DNA of 64,000 nt from Hallella multisaccharivorax DSM 17128 (GCF_000218235.1 NZ_GL945017.1:1489598-1553597), one strand, 5' to 3'. Positions 53,474 to 62,090 are shown, counted from the stretch's first letter. Program-made: numbers and translations. The notes: generated from the sequence alone by a model not told the origin.

Positions 53474-53864
53474 TCAAAAGTAGACATTCTTTATTGGCAC
53501 TTCCCTTTCGCCAAACTCAATCATTGCATTGAAAAGACTTACTTTGTTGGCATTTCGCAAATCTTCCAATGTAATATCGGCTTCTTGCATGATTCCCTTG
53601 TCCAAGAGTGCAGCTCTTTTAGTACCGGGCAATATATGGAGCAGCCTCTACGGCTTCAACTTCTTGTTCTCCATATACCACTCTCGCCTTGTAAAAGTCC
53701 ATGTTCTCCGTTGAATTTATTAGTTTTTCCAACGAAGGCATGGACGCATTGCATAGCGACGGAAAGAAATTCCTGATAGTTCTTTCCATTCTGTCCTGAT
53801 GGTATGCAATAGCTTGTGCCTCTCCATCCTTAATCTTTATTGTCCCCACGAATTGCTGTGCCAT
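53474..53864 (-). pseudogene. pabC: pabC-like aminodeoxychorismate lyase, internally deleted
   Basis: The 5' part (53864 to about 53620) codes for a normal class IV start: VGTIKIKDGEAQAIAYHQDRMERTIRNFF, reaching VVYGEQEVEAVEAAPY. The reading frame then hits a stop (PYIARY*). In another frame directly after, the family's C-terminal part continues: ILPGTKRAALLDKGIMQEADITLEDL...LFNAMIEFGE, ending at a TGA at 53474. Compared with intact Bacteroidota homologs of about 195-200 residues, the middle 65-70 codons are missing, including the catalytic lysine region. The product cannot be active. It follows pabB by 14 bases. Confidence 0.85.
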
Positions 53865-53878
53865 ATTGAATTTTGTGT

Positions 53879-54871
53879 CTATTCAAATGGAAGATATACT
53901 TTCTGTAATACTTCCTCGTATTCTTTTCTGCAATCACTTTTCGAGGTAATACCTCCTCCTGCCTTGAAATACGTTCCCTGCCCGTCCTGTTCAAGAAAGC
54001 GTATCATTACTGCCGAGTTGAGTTCCCCATTACCATATATGCCCATGACTCCCGTATAAAATTCACGGTCGAAGCCTTCCGTCTCATGGATTATCTCCAT
54101 AGTCTTGTCCTTTGGCGCACCTGTGATGGAACCAGCCGGCAACATCGCAGCCGATATGTCACCAATGTGCCTTTGGTAGCCGGATGACAACTTACCATTG
54201 ATTTCAGAACTGGTCTGGAGAATGTCCCCCTTATTGGTATGGATTACATCTATATAGCGATACCTGTCCACCCCTACATGTTCTGCCACACGGCTAAGAT
54301 CATTGCGAATCAAGTCCACAATGGTCGCATGTTCGGCGATTTCTTTCTCATCGTCCATCAACACTTGCCTCGCATCGGGTATGGAGGCATCGATCGTACC
54401 CTTCATCGGATAAGAATAAATCATACCGTTCTTTATTCTCACGAATGTTTCTGGCGAGAAACATACAAACTGCCTGTTGCTGTAATTTCTGTCTTTCAGC
54501 AGAATCTTGCACTTGCCTTTAGCCCGTAAGAAGATATCTTCAAACGGAAGGTCGCAATCTACAGCCACCTTGCAGGTAAGGTTGGCAAGATAGCTGTTTC
54601 CACGTAGAATGTTGTTCTTGACAGTCTCAAAACTTTTCGTGTAATTATCAAGGTCAGGTTCATACACTTTCCACATTGGCTGTTTGGCAGGCGCTGAGTG
54701 CGGCTGCCGTTTTACATTTGTAATGCCTTCAAAGTCATAGAGACACTCATCCGTGGCTATCTCCGACAGCTTCTGTATATATGCCTCCGTACCTGCGTAG
54801 TTGATGACAAAAAGGAAAGGTTCCTTTTCGTCAGCCAAATGATTGAGACGGTCTATAATATTCTGCTTCAT
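53879..54871 (-). CDS. pabB: Aminodeoxychorismate synthase component I
   Basis: PabB converts chorismate and an amino group to 4-amino-4-deoxychorismate, on the way to folate. The 330-residue product is the short chorismate-binding form. It has YSPMKGTIDA-like IYSYPMKGTIDASIPDARQ, EIAEHATIVDLIRNDLSRVA, QTSSEINGKL and PAGSITGAPKDKTMEII with the family's catalytic residues. It has no long N-terminal domain. The start is the ATG at 54871. An intact amidotransferase partner is not in the window. Its partner lyase gene, next to it, is broken. Confidence 0.92.
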   Translation of the reverse strand: MKQNIIDRLNHLADEKEPFLFVINYAGTEAYIQKLSEIATDECLYDFEGITNVKRQPHSAPAKQPMWKVYEPDLDNYTKSFETVKNNILRGNSYLANLTCKVAVDCDLPFEDIFLRAKGKCKILLKDRNYSNRQFVCFSPETFVRIKNGMIYSYPMKGTIDASIPDARQVLMDDEKEIAEHATIVDLIRNDLSRVAEHVGVDRYRYIDVIHTNKGDILQTSSEINGKLSSGYQRHIGDISAAMLPAGSITGAPKDKTMEIIHETEGFDREFYTGVMGIYGNGELNSAVMIRFLEQDGQGTYFKAGGGITSKSDCRKEYEEVLQKVYLPFE

Positions 54872-54889
54872 TGTTTTACATATAGAATG

Positions 54890-54921
54890 CAAAATTATAC
54901 TATTTGTAAGAGAACGCCAAA
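54890..54921 (-). promoter_or_regulatory. Promoter of pabB
   Basis: Minus strand TTTG (54918-54921), 20-base spacer, TAATTTTG (54890-54897). The IS30 element lies about 35 bases upstream of this and leaves it intact. Confidence 0.8.
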
Positions 54922-54955
54922 AAATATCGGTAGCCAGGCGGGAAGCCGCGGTGTG

Positions 54956-54971
54956 ACCTTAACTTTTTTTA
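54956..54971. repeat. IS30 flanking direct repeat, left copy
   Basis: ACCTTAACTTTTTTTA, identical to 56142-56157. It directly abuts the left terminal inverted repeat of the IS and so looks like a target-site duplication. Confidence 0.8.
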
Positions 54972-56141
54972 AACATTCAAGATAGAAGTGCAATATCTTA
55001 ATGGGTGATTGTAAGGGTTGACCTCCATGTCGGATGCGGACGTTCTTGGCGCGAAGCGACAAGGTTGGCCACATCCGACACGGAGGAATAAAAAACAACC
55101 GGCAATGCAAAAAAGACAAAAGGGAGACCGCTGTCTCCCAAGGATTAATTACTTTTGTATTGCCTATGTACAAGCACTTAACCCGTGAGCAAAGGTACGC
55201 AATCTACCTGGGAAAACAAAAGAAACAGACCAATAAAGCAATTGCCCGGCTGATAGGGGTCAGTGAATCAACCGTAAGTCGTGAGCTGAAACGCAATGCG
55301 ACAAAGAACGGCAAGTATGTCTGGGACAAGGCCGATGCCCTTTCCCAAGAACGCATGCACCGTTCTCCGGGCAACCGTTCCGTGAGCCGGTTGCTTCTCT
55401 GGCGCGTGCGTGAGCTCATCACCGGAGAGCAATGGTCCCCCAAGCAGATATCCGGCTACCTGGGCAAGGAGGGCGTGAAGATCTCCCACGAAACCATTTA
55501 CAAGATGATCCGCAACGATACGGGTGGGACACTTGCCGCCAACTGCCGCCATAAGATGAAGTATCATCGCAGTCCCTCTCACAGGCATGTAACCAAGGCA
55601 CCGAGTATCAGAAACAGGGTAAGCATACACGAACGTCCGAAGGAGGCAGACGGCAGGAGGTTCGGGGACTGGGAGAAGGACCTGATTGTCGACAAGGACG
55701 GCAACGCCATCCTCACGATGATAGAACGCAGCACGAACTTTCTCATCATGGAGAAACTCAAGCATGGCAAGAAGGCCATGCCGCCGGCAAAGACCGTATG
55801 GAGGCTGCTCATGCCATACAAGGGAGAGCATCTCAAGACCATCACTACGGACAACGGAAGTGAGTTTGCCGAACATGAGTGGATGGCACGCAGGTTGGGG
55901 GTGGATATCTATTTCACGGACGCATACTCTTCTTGGCAGAAAGGGGCTGTGGAGAACACCAACAAGCTCATCAGACAATATATTCCAAAAGGGACGGATA
56001 TAAGTACCGTCACAGACAAAAGAATTAAGATGATACAGGCCAAAATCAACAGAAGACCAAGGGAAAAATTGAACTTTTCAACACCAAAGCAGGAGTTTTA
56101 CAAATATTATGCCTAATATTGCACTTGCTGGTTGACTCTTT
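54972..56141 (+). mobile_element. IS30-family insertion sequence
   Basis: A complete element of about 1170 bases. The ends form a terminal inverted repeat of about 25 bases (18 of 25 match, sharing AAGTGCAATAT on both sides). One transposase gene fills most of it. The left leader holds an 18-base-arm hairpin (55022-55039 / 55069-55086) and a second hairpin GGGAGAC-CGCT-GTCTCCC (55122-55139), which could block read-through from outside. It is inserted between the divergent pabB and MFS promoters. Confidence 0.9.
55166..56116 (+). CDS. IS30-family transposase
   Basis: A 316-residue transposase. The N-terminal helix-turn-helix is LTREQRYAIYLGKQKKQTNKAIARLIGVSESTVSRELKRN. The DDE core has GDWEKDLIVDKDG (first Asp), TITTDNGSEFAEHEW (second Asp) and QKGAVENTNKLIRQYIPKGTD (Glu), spaced as in IS30. 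The start is the ATG at 55166; longer in-frame openings lie in the hairpin-rich leader. All three acidic residues are present, so it is probably active. Confidence 0.95.
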   Translation: MYKHLTREQRYAIYLGKQKKQTNKAIARLIGVSESTVSRELKRNATKNGKYVWDKADALSQERMHRSPGNRSVSRLLLWRVRELITGEQWSPKQISGYLGKEGVKISHETIYKMIRNDTGGTLAANCRHKMKYHRSPSHRHVTKAPSIRNRVSIHERPKEADGRRFGDWEKDLIVDKDGNAILTMIERSTNFLIMEKLKHGKKAMPPAKTVWRLLMPYKGEHLKTITTDNGSEFAEHEWMARRLGVDIYFTDAYSSWQKGAVENTNKLIRQYIPKGTDISTVTDKRIKMIQAKINRRPREKLNFSTPKQEFYKYYA

Positions 56142-56157
56142 ACCTTAACTTTTTTTA
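56142..56157. repeat. IS30 flanking direct repeat, right copy
   Basis: ACCTTAACTTTTTTTA, the second copy of the 16-base repeat next to the right end of the element. Confidence 0.8.
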
Positions 56158-56187
56158 TCTAACTGGCGTAATTCGAGGAATTTTATG

Positions 56188-56195
56188 TAAGTTTG
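56188..56195 (+). promoter_or_regulatory. Promoter -7 box of the MFS gene
   Basis: TAAGTTTG, about 78 bases upstream of the MFS ATG. The operator-like palindrome at 56200-56216 lies just downstream of the box, where a repressor would block initiation. Confidence 0.6.
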
Positions 56196-56200
56196 CAATT

Positions 56201-56216
56201 GATAGATAATCTGTCT
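56201..56216. repeat. Operator-like palindrome, copy 2
   Basis: Exactly the 16 bases GATAGATAATCTGTCT seen at 53394-53409, five bases beyond the MFS -7 box. Confidence 0.7.
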
Positions 56217-56272
56217 GCGAATTGAGGTCTGAACGATAAAACCTCAATCGCAATTTATAAAAAGACGAGAAA

Positions 56273-57664
56273 ATGAAAAAGCACATTTCACGGATTGTCA
56301 TAGCTCTCGTGGCTGTGGCTTTCTTTATGGAGTATATTGACTCCACAGCCTTAGTGACGGCTCTGCCGCAGATGGCAGCTGACTTCGGTGTGGAAAGCGG
56401 CAGGATGAGCATCGGGATTACAGCCTATATGATTTCGCTGGCAGTATTCATTCCTGTAAGTGGCTGGGTAGCCGACAGGTATGGCACGCGTTCGGTGTTT
56501 GCCCATGCCGTGTTGGGATTTATCGGCACGTCCGTCCTGTGCTCGCTCTGCCATAGCCTGGCGCAGTTTGCCATCGTGCGTTTCCTGCAAGGAACGGCGG
56601 GGGCGATGATGGTGCCCGTGGGACGGTTGGCAGTATTGAAGAATTGCGACAAGTGCGACTTGGTGAATGCCATCGCATGGATAACCACTCCAGGTCTTAT
56701 TGCACCCGTCGTCGGTCCCCCTATAGGCGGATTCCTTGCCACCTACCTCTCGTGGCATTGGATATTCTTCCTGAATGTTCCGGTAGGACTACTCGTCTTT
56801 GTTCTGGCAATAAAATATGTTCCTAAACAGCCGGCAGACAGACAGCGGGGTAAATTAGATATACCCGACTTCTTGTTGAGCGCCTTGTCGCTCTCAGGCA
56901 TGATGTACGGCCTTGAATTGCTGGGCAACAACGCTTCCGACATCACGTGCCCCCTCGTGCTGTTGTTTTTCTGTATATTGCTGTTTGCATTCGGTGTGCG
57001 CCGTTCACTGCACGCCCCATCGCCACTGATAGACTATTCTGTAATGCGCGTGCCCACCTATTCAGTAACAATTGTCTATGGCACACTGTCAATGATGGTT
57101 ATCGGCGCAGCCCCATTCCTGCTGCCGTTGCTGTTTCAGGACGGTCTGCATTTCAACGCCTTTCATTCCGGCTTACTGCTGCTCTCGCTTATGCTGGGTA
57201 ATCTCATTACCAAGCCTTTCACAGTATGGATGATGCGTCATTGGCGCATCAAGCATATTCTGTTTCTTAACGCACTGTTGCTTTCGCTGTCAACAGCCGC
57301 CTGCGCACTTTTTAATGCATCATCCTCTGTCTTCGCCATCATTGTCTGTCTGTTTCTGATGGGATGCTTCCGTTCTGTGCAACTGAGCACTCTCCATACG
57401 GTGGCCTACGTGGATGTTCCCCAACAGATGATGTCTTCAGCCAACACGCTTTACAGCACTACCCTTCAGCTTGCCTCCGGATTGGGCATCGGTCTGGGCG
57501 CATTAGCGTTGAGAAGCGCAGCATCCGCATCTGCCGATCCCAATTCATTGGATCATTATCAGCTGCCGTTCGTGCTGATTGCTATCGTAGGACTTATAGC
57601 ATTGATAGGATATGGAAGGATGAAGTCTGAGGCGGGTCGGAATATCCTAATCAACGCAGACTGA
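56273..57664 (+). CDS. DHA2-type MFS drug-efflux transporter (EmrB/QacA-like)
   Basis: A 463-residue inner-membrane pump with about 14 helices. Family motifs are GWVADRYGTRSVF (motif A) and the antiporter motif C, PVVGPPIGGF. EYIDSTALVTALPQMAADF in the first helix matches the DHA2 start pattern. It probably exports a toxic compound with proton exchange; the substrate is unknown. It is transcribed away from pabB, and the IS30 lies between the two promoters. Confidence 0.92.
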   Translation: MKKHISRIVIALVAVAFFMEYIDSTALVTALPQMAADFGVESGRMSIGITAYMISLAVFIPVSGWVADRYGTRSVFAHAVLGFIGTSVLCSLCHSLAQFAIVRFLQGTAGAMMVPVGRLAVLKNCDKCDLVNAIAWITTPGLIAPVVGPPIGGFLATYLSWHWIFFLNVPVGLLVFVLAIKYVPKQPADRQRGKLDIPDFLLSALSLSGMMYGLELLGNNASDITCPLVLLFFCILLFAFGVRRSLHAPSPLIDYSVMRVPTYSVTIVYGTLSMMVIGAAPFLLPLLFQDGLHFNAFHSGLLLLSLMLGNLITKPFTVWMMRHWRIKHILFLNALLLSLSTAACALFNASSSVFAIIVCLFLMGCFRSVQLSTLHTVAYVDVPQQMMSSANTLYSTTLQLASGLGIGLGALALRSAASASADPNSLDHYQLPFVLIAIVGLIALIGYGRMKSEAGRNILINAD

Positions 57665-57793
57665 TATTGATATTGACAAGAAGACATTTAGGCTATTTCC
57701 CGACCGGCTGAATAGTTACAATATTGTTCTCCAGGCAATGTGAAGAATATACGGGACGGGAAATGTTAGGAAGGAGACGGATTTTGTGTGACA

Positions 57794-59131
57794 TTATATA
57801 GTGAACTCAGCAAACTGACTGTCTACAGCGTCTTTCCGCTCTTCTTCCTCCGGCTTGGCATAACTGAAGGCATCGCTCTGCAAGAGAATGCGCACACTGC
57901 TTCCCGGGTTCTGCACGGCGATGTCGAGAAGCTCAATAAAGTCACGGATAACCTCCCGAGGCGTGATGTGCCCGTTGGCACCGATACGGCTGTATTCAAT
58001 CTGGATGAATGTGGCAAGGTCCTCGTCTGTCACCGTACGCTGATAACCGTAGAGCGAGGCATGGATATCAGCGAGTTTCTCTGCCAACACGAACATCTCC
58101 TCATTGGTTAGTGGCTGGAGACGGAGCACGGGACCGAGCAGGTCCTGATGACCGTCGATGGCAAACTTCCCCTCCACCAAACGGGATCGCAATGCCTCAT
58201 AACTGTACACACCGCGGTGACGGTCTTCGATACATTCAGGCGTGCCGCTCATAATGGTGCCGATATACTGTGCCTTGCCTTGCAGCGCATCGTTGTACAT
58301 CGTGAGGATCTTCTCATAGTTATATTGCCGTGAGATACTGTTGGGAATCTTGAAGATGTTGACTAACTCATCCATAAAGACCATCAGTCCGCGATAGCCG
58401 GCCTGACGGAAGAAATAAGCCATGAGCTTAAGATAGTCGTACCAGTCATCGTCGGAGATAATTACCGTCACACCGAGTTCCTGCCGGGCTTCTGTCTTGG
58501 TGGCATATTCGCCGCGGAACCATTTAAGCACCTTACCTTTCAGCTCATCGTCTCCATTGACAAAAGCACGGTAATAGAGTGTGAGCAGACGGGCGAAGTC
58601 GAAGCCATGAACAAGCTCCTGCATCTGTCGGATGATAGCCATGATGCGCTGTTCCACAAGCTCGGCAAACTGGGAGTCGTCCATGCCGACGTTGGTACTC
58701 TCCGCTGTGGCGGTCTGCACGGAACTGATCCATCGGTCGAGCACCATGGCCAGCGCGCCGCCCTCAGGCTTCGACTTCACACTGAGGTTGCGAATCAGTT
58801 CACGGTAGGTGGCGAGACCCTGTCCCTGATTGCCATGAAGGCGGCGCTCAGGTGAGAGATCAGCGTCAACAACAACGAACCGCCGGTCCATGACATAGTT
58901 GCGGATGGTCTGAAGAAGAAACGACTTGCCACTGCCGTACTTCCCCACTATAAAGCGAAAAGACGCGCCACCCTCCCCCACGATATCGACATCATGGAGC
59001 AATGCTTCTATCTCCTTACGTCTGCCAACCGCAATAAACGGTAAGCCGACACGCGGAACCACGCCACCTTTGAGCGAGTTGATGACGCTCTGAGCGATGC
59101 GCCGCGGTATTCTTATGTTGCTGTTATCCAT
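57794..59131 (-). CDS. BrxC/BrxD-type ATP-binding protein (DUF2791)
   Basis: A 445-residue P-loop ATPase of the PF10923 group (BREX BrxC/BrxD ATP-binding domain). Walker A is GKYGSGKS (63-70) and Walker B GLMVFMDE (248-255). Further family features are the N-terminal IPRRIAQSVINSLKGGVVPRVGLPFIAVGR and the central GTIMSGTPE. It overlaps the TerB-N gene by 8 bases, so translation is coupled. Together with TerB-N and an Lhr helicase it forms a set noted in comparative work as a DNA-processing or defence-like module. No BREX core genes such as PglZ or BrxL are near. Confidence 0.88.
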   Translation of the reverse strand: MDNSNIRIPRRIAQSVINSLKGGVVPRVGLPFIAVGRRKEIEALLHDVDIVGEGGASFRFIVGKYGSGKSFLLQTIRNYVMDRRFVVVDADLSPERRLHGNQGQGLATYRELIRNLSVKSKPEGGALAMVLDRWISSVQTATAESTNVGMDDSQFAELVEQRIMAIIRQMQELVHGFDFARLLTLYYRAFVNGDDELKGKVLKWFRGEYATKTEARQELGVTVIISDDDWYDYLKLMAYFFRQAGYRGLMVFMDELVNIFKIPNSISRQYNYEKILTMYNDALQGKAQYIGTIMSGTPECIEDRHRGVYSYEALRSRLVEGKFAIDGHQDLLGPVLRLQPLTNEEMFVLAEKLADIHASLYGYQRTVTDEDLATFIQIEYSRIGANGHITPREVIRDFIELLDIAVQNPGSSVRILLQSDAFSYAKPEEEERKDAVDSQFAEFTI

Positions 59132-60734
59132 GTTCAGATAATAATTTTTCAATGTCTACACGGTAATCTTCAATGAGATGCAATCCATTACCGTCGTCTT
59201 CCAATACAATGTCTCCCACCACATCTATCAGCTCATTGTTGATATTCTCCACCATCACGCCCTCTGGCACATGAATAACGCGAAGATATTGTTTCCAGTC
59301 GCCACCCGAAAAGATGAGCCGGAGAAAATGCAGCTCACGGTCTATCTCACTGACCGTTGCCGTCGGTTGTGCAGCAACCGGAGTGTCCTCAACGGGCCGC
59401 TCGGCAGGTTGTGGGCGCGTAGCCTCCACCTGTTGAGGAACTGTTTTTTCTACCGTGATGCCGTCAAGCAGTTTGTCTTTCACCACTTCGGCATCATCGC
59501 GAATGCGTCCGAGCTTGGTGTAGTCTATTGACACTCTCCGCTTCTCAGCATCCTCAGTGGCATGTCTCCGTTGCTCTTCGGCCTGCCACTCCACCATGGC
59601 ACCATGAATGAGCGATCTGTAAGGTGCGGCTGCGGCTTCAGGTTTCAGTCGTGGCTTCACATTGAACGCCTCACGAAGCTGGCAATCAGTCTCCCGAAGA
59701 ATGATGCCAAGTAGCTTGCCAAAGGTCTTGTCAGCTCCTACATACTCATCTCTTGTCCACAAACCACTACGGCAAAGATACGAATGCTGCAGAGAGACTT
59801 CCACCTCAGCATTTCTCACCGGCGCGGGATCGTAGAAGACCGCGTTGGTGAACATGGGAACCGATCGCTTGACACGCTTCCCGACAAAAAGTGTCTCAAT
59901 GTGATGATGACGTTCTTTCTCCAAGACAGGTATCAGTCTTCGCAACACTGCCACGACGCAGTCCACTGACCGTGCCTTCTCCTTGGTAAATAGCGCACCT
60001 TTACGAAGATCATATTTACTCAAGGAGCACACTGTAACAAAGAGCTGCTGACAATCTGCCTCCGCATATTCAGCCAGCAGGCGGACTACCTCATCCTGCC
60101 TATGCTCTGAAGCGAAGACCTCGGCATAATGGCCGGAGAGTTGGTTGTAGACCACATAATCGCGCAGCCAGGGTGTAAGATGGCGGCTCAGTTTGGGGGC
60201 GCTATCACGGTAAGCCTTGTTCAGTTCACTCAGTATTTCATAGCCCTCTTCAGCGGTATTGACGCCAATCTTCATCAGCGTCTCATAGACGTAGACAAAG
60301 ATATAGCTCAGCGACACGTCTGGAAATTTACCCAGACGGAATTGATGTCGGATCGTGAAATAGCTGCGAAGCTGCTGAATAGTCATATCGCGGTAAGTGG
60401 GGAAATAGTTCATATATCCCACGATCTCCGCGTCGTCCACATAGTCTTGCATGAAGATGGCCTGCTCATAAAACGACTTTCCCGCCGTGATTTGCCAAGG
60501 TTGACGGCGAATCATCTCAAGAAGCGTGCGCAATTGTTCGGGAATGCTGTCGCTATGATAGGCTGTACGCTGGCTCTCAAAGACAGACGGACGCGCCGGC
60601 TCGTCATCTTCAGGCTCAAAATAGTCCCAATTATGGATGCTATCCGTGCCTTCTGGCATGCCGAAGTCATCATTCAAGCTGCCCGATTGGCTAAAGTCCA
60701 GTTCCTCGTCTGTATAGTAGTCGTCCATGAACAT
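59124..60734 (-). CDS. TerB-N domain protein
   Basis: A 536-residue protein. The first 60 residues are acidic (DDYYTDEELDFSQSGSLNDDFG). From about 65 to 260 it matches the TerB-N pattern: LLEMIRRQPWQITAGKSFYEQAIFMQDYVDDAEIVGYMNYFPTYRDMT and YIFVYVYETLMKIG. The C-terminal part (about 340-536, LGRIRDDAEVVKDKLLDG...EMVENINNELIDVVGD-like) resembles TerB-C. Such proteins are predicted metal-binding scaffolds. It begins 3 bases after the hydrolase and overlaps the ATPase gene by 8. Confidence 0.85.
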   Translation of the reverse strand: MFMDDYYTDEELDFSQSGSLNDDFGMPEGTDSIHNWDYFEPEDDEPARPSVFESQRTAYHSDSIPEQLRTLLEMIRRQPWQITAGKSFYEQAIFMQDYVDDAEIVGYMNYFPTYRDMTIQQLRSYFTIRHQFRLGKFPDVSLSYIFVYVYETLMKIGVNTAEEGYEILSELNKAYRDSAPKLSRHLTPWLRDYVVYNQLSGHYAEVFASEHRQDEVVRLLAEYAEADCQQLFVTVCSLSKYDLRKGALFTKEKARSVDCVVAVLRRLIPVLEKERHHHIETLFVGKRVKRSVPMFTNAVFYDPAPVRNAEVEVSLQHSYLCRSGLWTRDEYVGADKTFGKLLGIILRETDCQLREAFNVKPRLKPEAAAAPYRSLIHGAMVEWQAEEQRRHATEDAEKRRVSIDYTKLGRIRDDAEVVKDKLLDGITVEKTVPQQVEATRPQPAERPVEDTPVAAQPTATVSEIDRELHFLRLIFSGGDWKQYLRVIHVPEGVMVENINNELIDVVGDIVLEDDGNGLHLIEDYRVDIEKLLSEHG

Positions 60735-60737
60735 CCC

Positions 60738-62024
60738 TTAAAGAGCTTTCACCCACGCTATCATCTCATTGATGACATCGCTGGAAAAAGTCTCCTCAAT
60801 CTGCTGATATTCGGTCATATCACCGGTCTGGCAGTGCTGGAAAAGATGATTGAGGCCTTCTTTGGCCTCTATCCGGCTGTTTTTTACTTTCAATCCCTTA
60901 CGCAGTGCTTCGAGATTGGCCTTATAGTCCACTTGCCTGTCAAGGGTTCCATTGAGTGCCATCACCGGACAATGAATCTTACTCAGATAGTCCGCACCCG
61001 CTAATTTGAGGAAATAGCGCATATAGGGAGTGGAAGACTGTGCGACAGCAGCTTGAAAATTGGCCTTCAGAGCCTGGTCTGTGATTCCTTCCGGCTTGAT
61101 TCCCGCCGCCGGCTTCCCCTGCTCCAGCATGTCGAAAGCCATCGCCAATGCTTTGCAATACCCGTTCACTGTCTCTTGTGGCAAACCTGCAGTAGTGAGC
61201 GCATAGCGGTTCTGCTGCAAGAGCATTTCCTTCCCTGACACTACGGCTCCGGCCAGTGAAATGATGAAGTCGGCATTGCCCTCTGCGGCCAGCATCATGG
61301 CGATGGTACCGCCCTCGCTGTGACCGAGCACACCGACGTGATTGAAACGCTGCCGCAACAGTCTTACACCTGCCAAAGCGTCATTTTTTAGGTCAGCAGT
61401 GGTACAGTTGACAATGTCGCCAGTGGACTTTGCGAACCCACGGTCGTCGTACCTCAACGTAGCAATGCCCTGTCGGGCAAAGGCATCGGCAATGACATAA
61501 AAGGGTTGGTGCTCGAATATGGTCTCATTGCGATCCTGCAGACCGCTGCCCGTTACCATCACAACCGCTGGTGTCAGCCGGTTACAGCCATGGGGCAAGG
61601 TGAGGGTGCCACTGAGCGTAGCACTGCCATTGCTGAAAGTCACCTCCTCCGTGGTATAAGGGAAAGGCGCTTTGGGCGTCTGGGGGCGGTTGGCTTTCTT
61701 CACCCCACTGGTCAAATTCATTGGAAAAACTATCCCATGCTGCTTGAATGTACCTTTGACGACATTGCCTTCTAACTTTCCCTCATAAGAAGCATCAATG
61801 ACAGGAATACTGACAAGTATTGATCCATCGGCATTGCGGGTCAGCTCTGCAGGAATGTCTTTGGCTCCCTGTGTAGGGACATCAAGCGTGACGTGACCGT
61901 CATCAAGATGTAACACCATTACTATCTTCATGCCCTGCACACTGATTTCCCCACTCCATGCTCCACGCTGGGCATAGGCTGTCAACGTAAAGAATGCCAC
62001 CAGACATAAGAGAATATCTTTCAT
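60738..62024 (-). CDS. Exported alpha/beta hydrolase
   Basis: A 428-residue hydrolase with a signal peptide (about 1-18, MKDILLCLVAFFTLTAYA) and a beta-rich N-terminal part (about 20-125). The hydrolase fold follows: VVMVTGSGLQDRNETIF (oxyanion), nucleophile elbow GVLGHSEGGTIAM (Ser), the late acid in MALNGTLDRQVDY (Asp) and the His of EGLNHLFQHCQ. It resembles acyl-CoA thioesterase/dipeptidyl-peptidase-like hydrolases. The TerB-N gene starts 3 bases after its stop, so it is the first gene of that unit. Its substrate is unknown. Confidence 0.88.
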   Translation of the reverse strand: MKDILLCLVAFFTLTAYAQRGAWSGEISVQGMKIVMVLHLDDGHVTLDVPTQGAKDIPAELTRNADGSILVSIPVIDASYEGKLEGNVVKGTFKQHGIVFPMNLTSGVKKANRPQTPKAPFPYTTEEVTFSNGSATLSGTLTLPHGCNRLTPAVVMVTGSGLQDRNETIFEHQPFYVIADAFARQGIATLRYDDRGFAKSTGDIVNCTTADLKNDALAGVRLLRQRFNHVGVLGHSEGGTIAMMLAAEGNADFIISLAGAVVSGKEMLLQQNRYALTTAGLPQETVNGYCKALAMAFDMLEQGKPAAGIKPEGITDQALKANFQAAVAQSSTPYMRYFLKLAGADYLSKIHCPVMALNGTLDRQVDYKANLEALRKGLKVKNSRIEAKEGLNHLFQHCQTGDMTEYQQIEETFSSDVINEMIAWVKAL

Positions 62025-62090
62025 AAATACTGTAAATAAAAGTTTTGTGTCGTATGAATTACATCAAGTAATTAAAGAGACAGGGGCCTT

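Noticed and set aside
55268..55978. 236-residue open frame antisense to the transposase
   Set aside because: Shadow of the IS30 transposase.
57665..57793. ATTTCCCG/CGGGAAAT inverted repeat (57695-57702 and 57757-57764) as a terminator
   Set aside because: The loop is over 50 bases and no T-run follows, so it is too weak to call.
57794..59131. BREX phage-defence system
   Set aside because: Only the ATP-binding domain family is shared; PglX, PglZ, BrxA, BrxB and BrxL are absent. The TerB-N partner points to a different module.
60129..61004. 291-residue open frame antisense to the TerB-N and hydrolase genes
   Set aside because: It crosses two real genes and has no family features.
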